The translations under genes were made by a program, and so were the position numbers. From Myxococcus dinghuensis (GTDB lineage Bacteria; Myxococcota; Myxococcia; Myxococcales; Myxococcaceae), in contig NZ_JAKCFB010000014.1 in the NCBI RefSeq assembly GCF_024198235.1, positions 1-64,000 on the forward strand: a stretch of DNA of 64,000 nucleotides, in the 5' to 3' direction. This document shows positions 61,570 to 64,000 of the stretch, in pieces; the first letter of the stretch is position 1; each line of letters opens with the position of its first letter. Under the pieces are notes generated by a model, which saw only the letters and a list, made by a program, of their open reading frames with translations, was not told the DNA's origin and searched no databases.

Positions 61570-64000
61570 ATGGCCTCTTCCGGTTCCCCGTCCCGCCCCG
61601 CGTCCCCCTCGAACGATGACGTCGGCCGTACCGGACGTGATGCGAACACCATGCGGCGCTCGTTCCTCGACCACGTGCGCTACTCCCGTGGAAAGAACTA
61701 CGAGACGTCCACGGCCCACGACCGCTTCATGGCGCTGTCGCTGGCGGTGCGCGACCGGCTGGCGGACCGGTGGGTGCGCACCGCGCGCACGTACTACGAG
61801 AAGGACGTCAAGCGCGCCTACTACCTGTCCGCGGAGTACCTCCTGGGGCGCGCCCTGGGGAACAACCTGCTGAGCCTGGGCATGCACGAGGCCGCCTCCG
61901 AGGCCATGCGGGAGGTGGGGGTGGACCTCACCAACCTGCTGGAGATGGAGCCGGACGCGGGCCTGGGCAACGGCGGCCTGGGGCGGCTGGCGGCGTGCTT
62001 CCTGGACTCGCTGGCGACGCTCGGCTACCCCGGCATGGGGTACGGCATCCGCTACGAGTTCGGCATCTTCACGCAGGACATCGTGGACGGCTACCAGGTG
62101 GAGCGCGCCGACGAGTGGCTCAAGTTCGGCAACCCGTGGGAGATCGTCCGGCCGGAGAAGGCGGTGCCGGTGCGCTTCTTCGGGCGGGTGGAGCACCACC
62201 AGGGGCCTGACGGCAAGCCCGTGGCGCGCTGGGTGGGCGGCAAGACGGTGGTGGGCGTGCCGTACGACACCCCCATCGCCGGCTACCACAACGACACCGT
62301 CAACACCCTGCGGCTGTGGCAGGCGCGCGCGTCCGAGGAGTTCGACCTGCTGCTGTTCAACGCGGGCGACTACGAGCGCTCCGTGGTGGAGAAGAACGAC
62401 TCGGAGGTCATCTCCAAGGTCCTCTACCCCAACGACGCCTTCCAGGCCGGCAAGGAGCTGCGGCTCAAGCAGCAGTACTTCTTCGTCGCCTGCTCCATCG
62501 CGGACATCGTCCGGCGCTACCTGAAGAACCACACCGACTTCAGGGACTTCCCCAACAAGGCGGCCATCCAGCTCAACGACACGCACCCGGCCATCGGCGT
62601 GGCGGAGCTGATGCGCGTGCTGGTGGACGAGCGGCGGCTGACCTGGGACGAGGCGTGGTCCGTCACCCAGGGCGTGTTCGGCTACACCAACCACACGCTC
62701 CTGGCGGAGGCGATGGAGAAGTGGCCGGTGACGCTGTTCGAGCGGCTGCTGCCCCGGCACCTGGAAATCATCTACGAAATCAACACGCGCTTCCTGCGCC
62801 AGGTGCAGATCCGCTACCCGTACGACCAGGAGAAGCTGCGGCGGATGAGCCTGGTGGAGGAGGGCGCGGAGAAGAAGATCCGCATGGCGCACCTGGCGGT
62901 GGTGGGCAGCCACAGCGTCAACGGCGTGGCCGCGCTGCACACGGACCTGTTGCGCCGGGACGTGCTGCCGGACTTCGCGTCCATGTATCCGGAGCGTTTC
63001 AACAACAAGACCAACGGCGTGACGCCGCGCCGGTGGCTGGCGTGGTGCAACCCGCGGCTGTCCAAGCTCATCACCTCGCGCATCGGCGAGGGGTGGGCCA
63101 CGGACCTGGACAAGCTGCGGGAGCTGGAGCCGCACGCGGAGGACCCGGCGTTCCGCCAGGCGTTCCGCGAGGTGAAGCGCGCCAACAAGGAGGACCTGTC
63201 CCGGCACATCCAGGACCTGCGCTGGGTGCAGCTCAATCCGGACGCCATCTTCGACGTGCAGATCAAGCGCCTGCACGAGTACAAGCGGCAGTTGCTCGAC
63301 GCGGTGCACATCGTCGCGCTGTGGATGCGGGCGCGCCGAGACCCGAGCACCATCGTCCACCCGCGCGCGTTCATCTTCGGCGCCAAGGCCGCGCCGGGCT
63401 ACCACCTGGCGAAGCTGACCATCCGGCTCATCAACGGCATCGCGGAGGTGGTCAACAGCGACGCGGGCACCACGGGGTTGCAGGTGGTGTTCGCGCCCAA
63501 CTACCGGGTGAGCCTGGCCGAGCGCATCATCCCCGCGGCGGACGTGTCCGAGCAGATCTCCACGGCGGGCATGGAGGCCTCCGGCACGGGCAACATGAAG
63601 CTGATGCTCAACGGCGCGCTGACGCTGGGCACGCTGGACGGCGCCAACGTGGAGATTCGCGACGCGGTGGGCGACGAGAACTTCTTCCTCTTCGGCCTCA
63701 CCGCGGACGAGGTCATCGCGCGCAAGCGCGCCGGCTACCGGCCGCGCGAGGAGTACCAGCAGAACCAGGAGCTGCGCGAGGCGCTGGACCTCATCTCCAC
63801 CGGCTTCTTCTCCCCGGAGGACAAGAACCTCTACAAGCCCCTGGTGGACAGCCTCCTCGACGAGGACCGCTACCTGGTGCTGGCGGACTTCGCGTCGTAC
63901 GCGGCGAAGCAGGACGAGGTGGTGCGCGCCTACCAGGACGCCGACGGCTGGACGCGCAAGTGCATCATCAACGTGGCCCGCGCCGGCATCTTCTCCTCCG
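61570..64000 (+). CDS. glgP: Glycogen/alpha-glucan phosphorylase (3' end outside window)
   Basis: 810 codons are present and the frame runs off the right edge; the family is usually 820-850 residues, so only a short C-terminal part is missing. It releases glucose 1-phosphate from glycogen. Motifs: YYLSAEYLLGRALGNNLL, LEMEPDAGLGNGGLGRLAACFLDS, LFNAGDY, QLNDTHPAIGVAELMR and the pyridoxal-phosphate Lys677 in EASGTGNMKLMLNG. ATG 61570 is preceded by GGAGA. Glycogen turnover is important in myxobacterial development and nutrient storage. Confidence 0.96.
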   Translation, partial: MASSGSPSRPASPSNDDVGRTGRDANTMRRSFLDHVRYSRGKNYETSTAHDRFMALSLAVRDRLADRWVRTARTYYEKDVKRAYYLSAEYLLGRALGNNLLSLGMHEAASEAMREVGVDLTNLLEMEPDAGLGNGGLGRLAACFLDSLATLGYPGMGYGIRYEFGIFTQDIVDGYQVERADEWLKFGNPWEIVRPEKAVPVRFFGRVEHHQGPDGKPVARWVGGKTVVGVPYDTPIAGYHNDTVNTLRLWQARASEEFDLLLFNAGDYERSVVEKNDSEVISKVLYPNDAFQAGKELRLKQQYFFVACSIADIVRRYLKNHTDFRDFPNKAAIQLNDTHPAIGVAELMRVLVDERRLTWDEAWSVTQGVFGYTNHTLLAEAMEKWPVTLFERLLPRHLEIIYEINTRFLRQVQIRYPYDQEKLRRMSLVEEGAEKKIRMAHLAVVGSHSVNGVAALHTDLLRRDVLPDFASMYPERFNNKTNGVTPRRWLAWCNPRLSKLITSRIGEGWATDLDKLRELEPHAEDPAFRQAFREVKRANKEDLSRHIQDLRWVQLNPDAIFDVQIKRLHEYKRQLLDAVHIVALWMRARRDPSTIVHPRAFIFGAKAAPGYHLAKLTIRLINGIAEVVNSDAGTTGLQVVFAPNYRVSLAERIIPAADVSEQISTAGMEASGTGNMKLMLNGALTLGTLDGANVEIRDAVGDENFFLFGLTADEVIARKRAGYRPREEYQQNQELREALDLISTGFFSPEDKNLYKPLVDSLLDEDRYLVLADFASYAAKQDEVVRAYQDADGWTRKCIINVARAGIFSS

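Noticed and set aside
60688-63405. 905-residue open frame on the minus strand
   Set aside because: Covers glgP, the DUF2378 gene and their intergenic region in another frame; composition is that of an antisense frame.

Overview
This is a high-GC (about 70%) window with very strong G/C preference at third codon positions. It almost certainly comes from a myxobacterium of the Myxococcaceae (Myxococcus, Corallococcus, Pyxidicoccus or a relative). The assignment rests on myxobacteria-typical families: a DUF2378/TIGR02265 paralog, a TIGR02266-like PilZ domain, a myxobacterial-type sigma-70 protein, a MYXO-CTERM-like C-terminus, several large secreted lipoproteins and a Ser/Thr kinase. I found no insertion sequence, tRNA, rRNA or CRISPR array, so it reads as ordinary chromosome with an accessory-looking exoprotein stretch at about 48-60 kb.

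Layout. 0-6 kb: a protein with an Hfq/Sm-like C-terminus, a cupredoxin-like lipoprotein, a DnaQ-DinG exonuclease-helicase fusion, and a convergent HAMP/HEAT pair. 6-19 kb: a Lys/Ala/Pro-rich protein, a hexapeptide acetyltransferase, then an overlapping run of alaS, a lipoprotein and a giant PilZ-linker-Hsp70 fusion, followed by an outer-membrane barrel, gshA and a CysZ-like membrane protein. 19-28 kb: a long S41 processing protease, another barrel protein, a GDPD phosphodiesterase, tatA, a HEAT/LRV-like protein and a repeat-rich zinc-ribbon membrane protein.

28-38.8 kb: a cluster that looks like granule or cargo management (PhaR-like regulator, ParA ATPase, phasin-like coiled coil and two ArsA-type ATPases), then a TPR lipoprotein, an M48 protease, a two-gene unit resembling a type III secretion translocator and its SycD-type chaperone, then ruvX and mltG.

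38.8-48 kb: a GT39-type membrane glycosyltransferase, the conserved prkA-yhbH-spoVR stress/sporulation operon, and a divergent pair consisting of a Ser/Thr kinase with an anti-sigma-like zinc finger and a sigma-70-like factor.

48-60.7 kb: five same-strand exported proteins in a row: a subtilase with a somatomedin-B-like tail, a lipoprotein ending in a Hint (Hedgehog/intein) domain, a 1,232-residue esterase-like lipoprotein whose nucleophile is replaced by Gly, an M36 fungalysin-type protease with a PA domain, and an M23 peptidase. This suits a predatory, surface-active lifestyle. The window closes with a DUF2378 protein and a glycogen phosphorylase that runs off the right edge.

All family calls come from reading motifs by eye; no database search was run.
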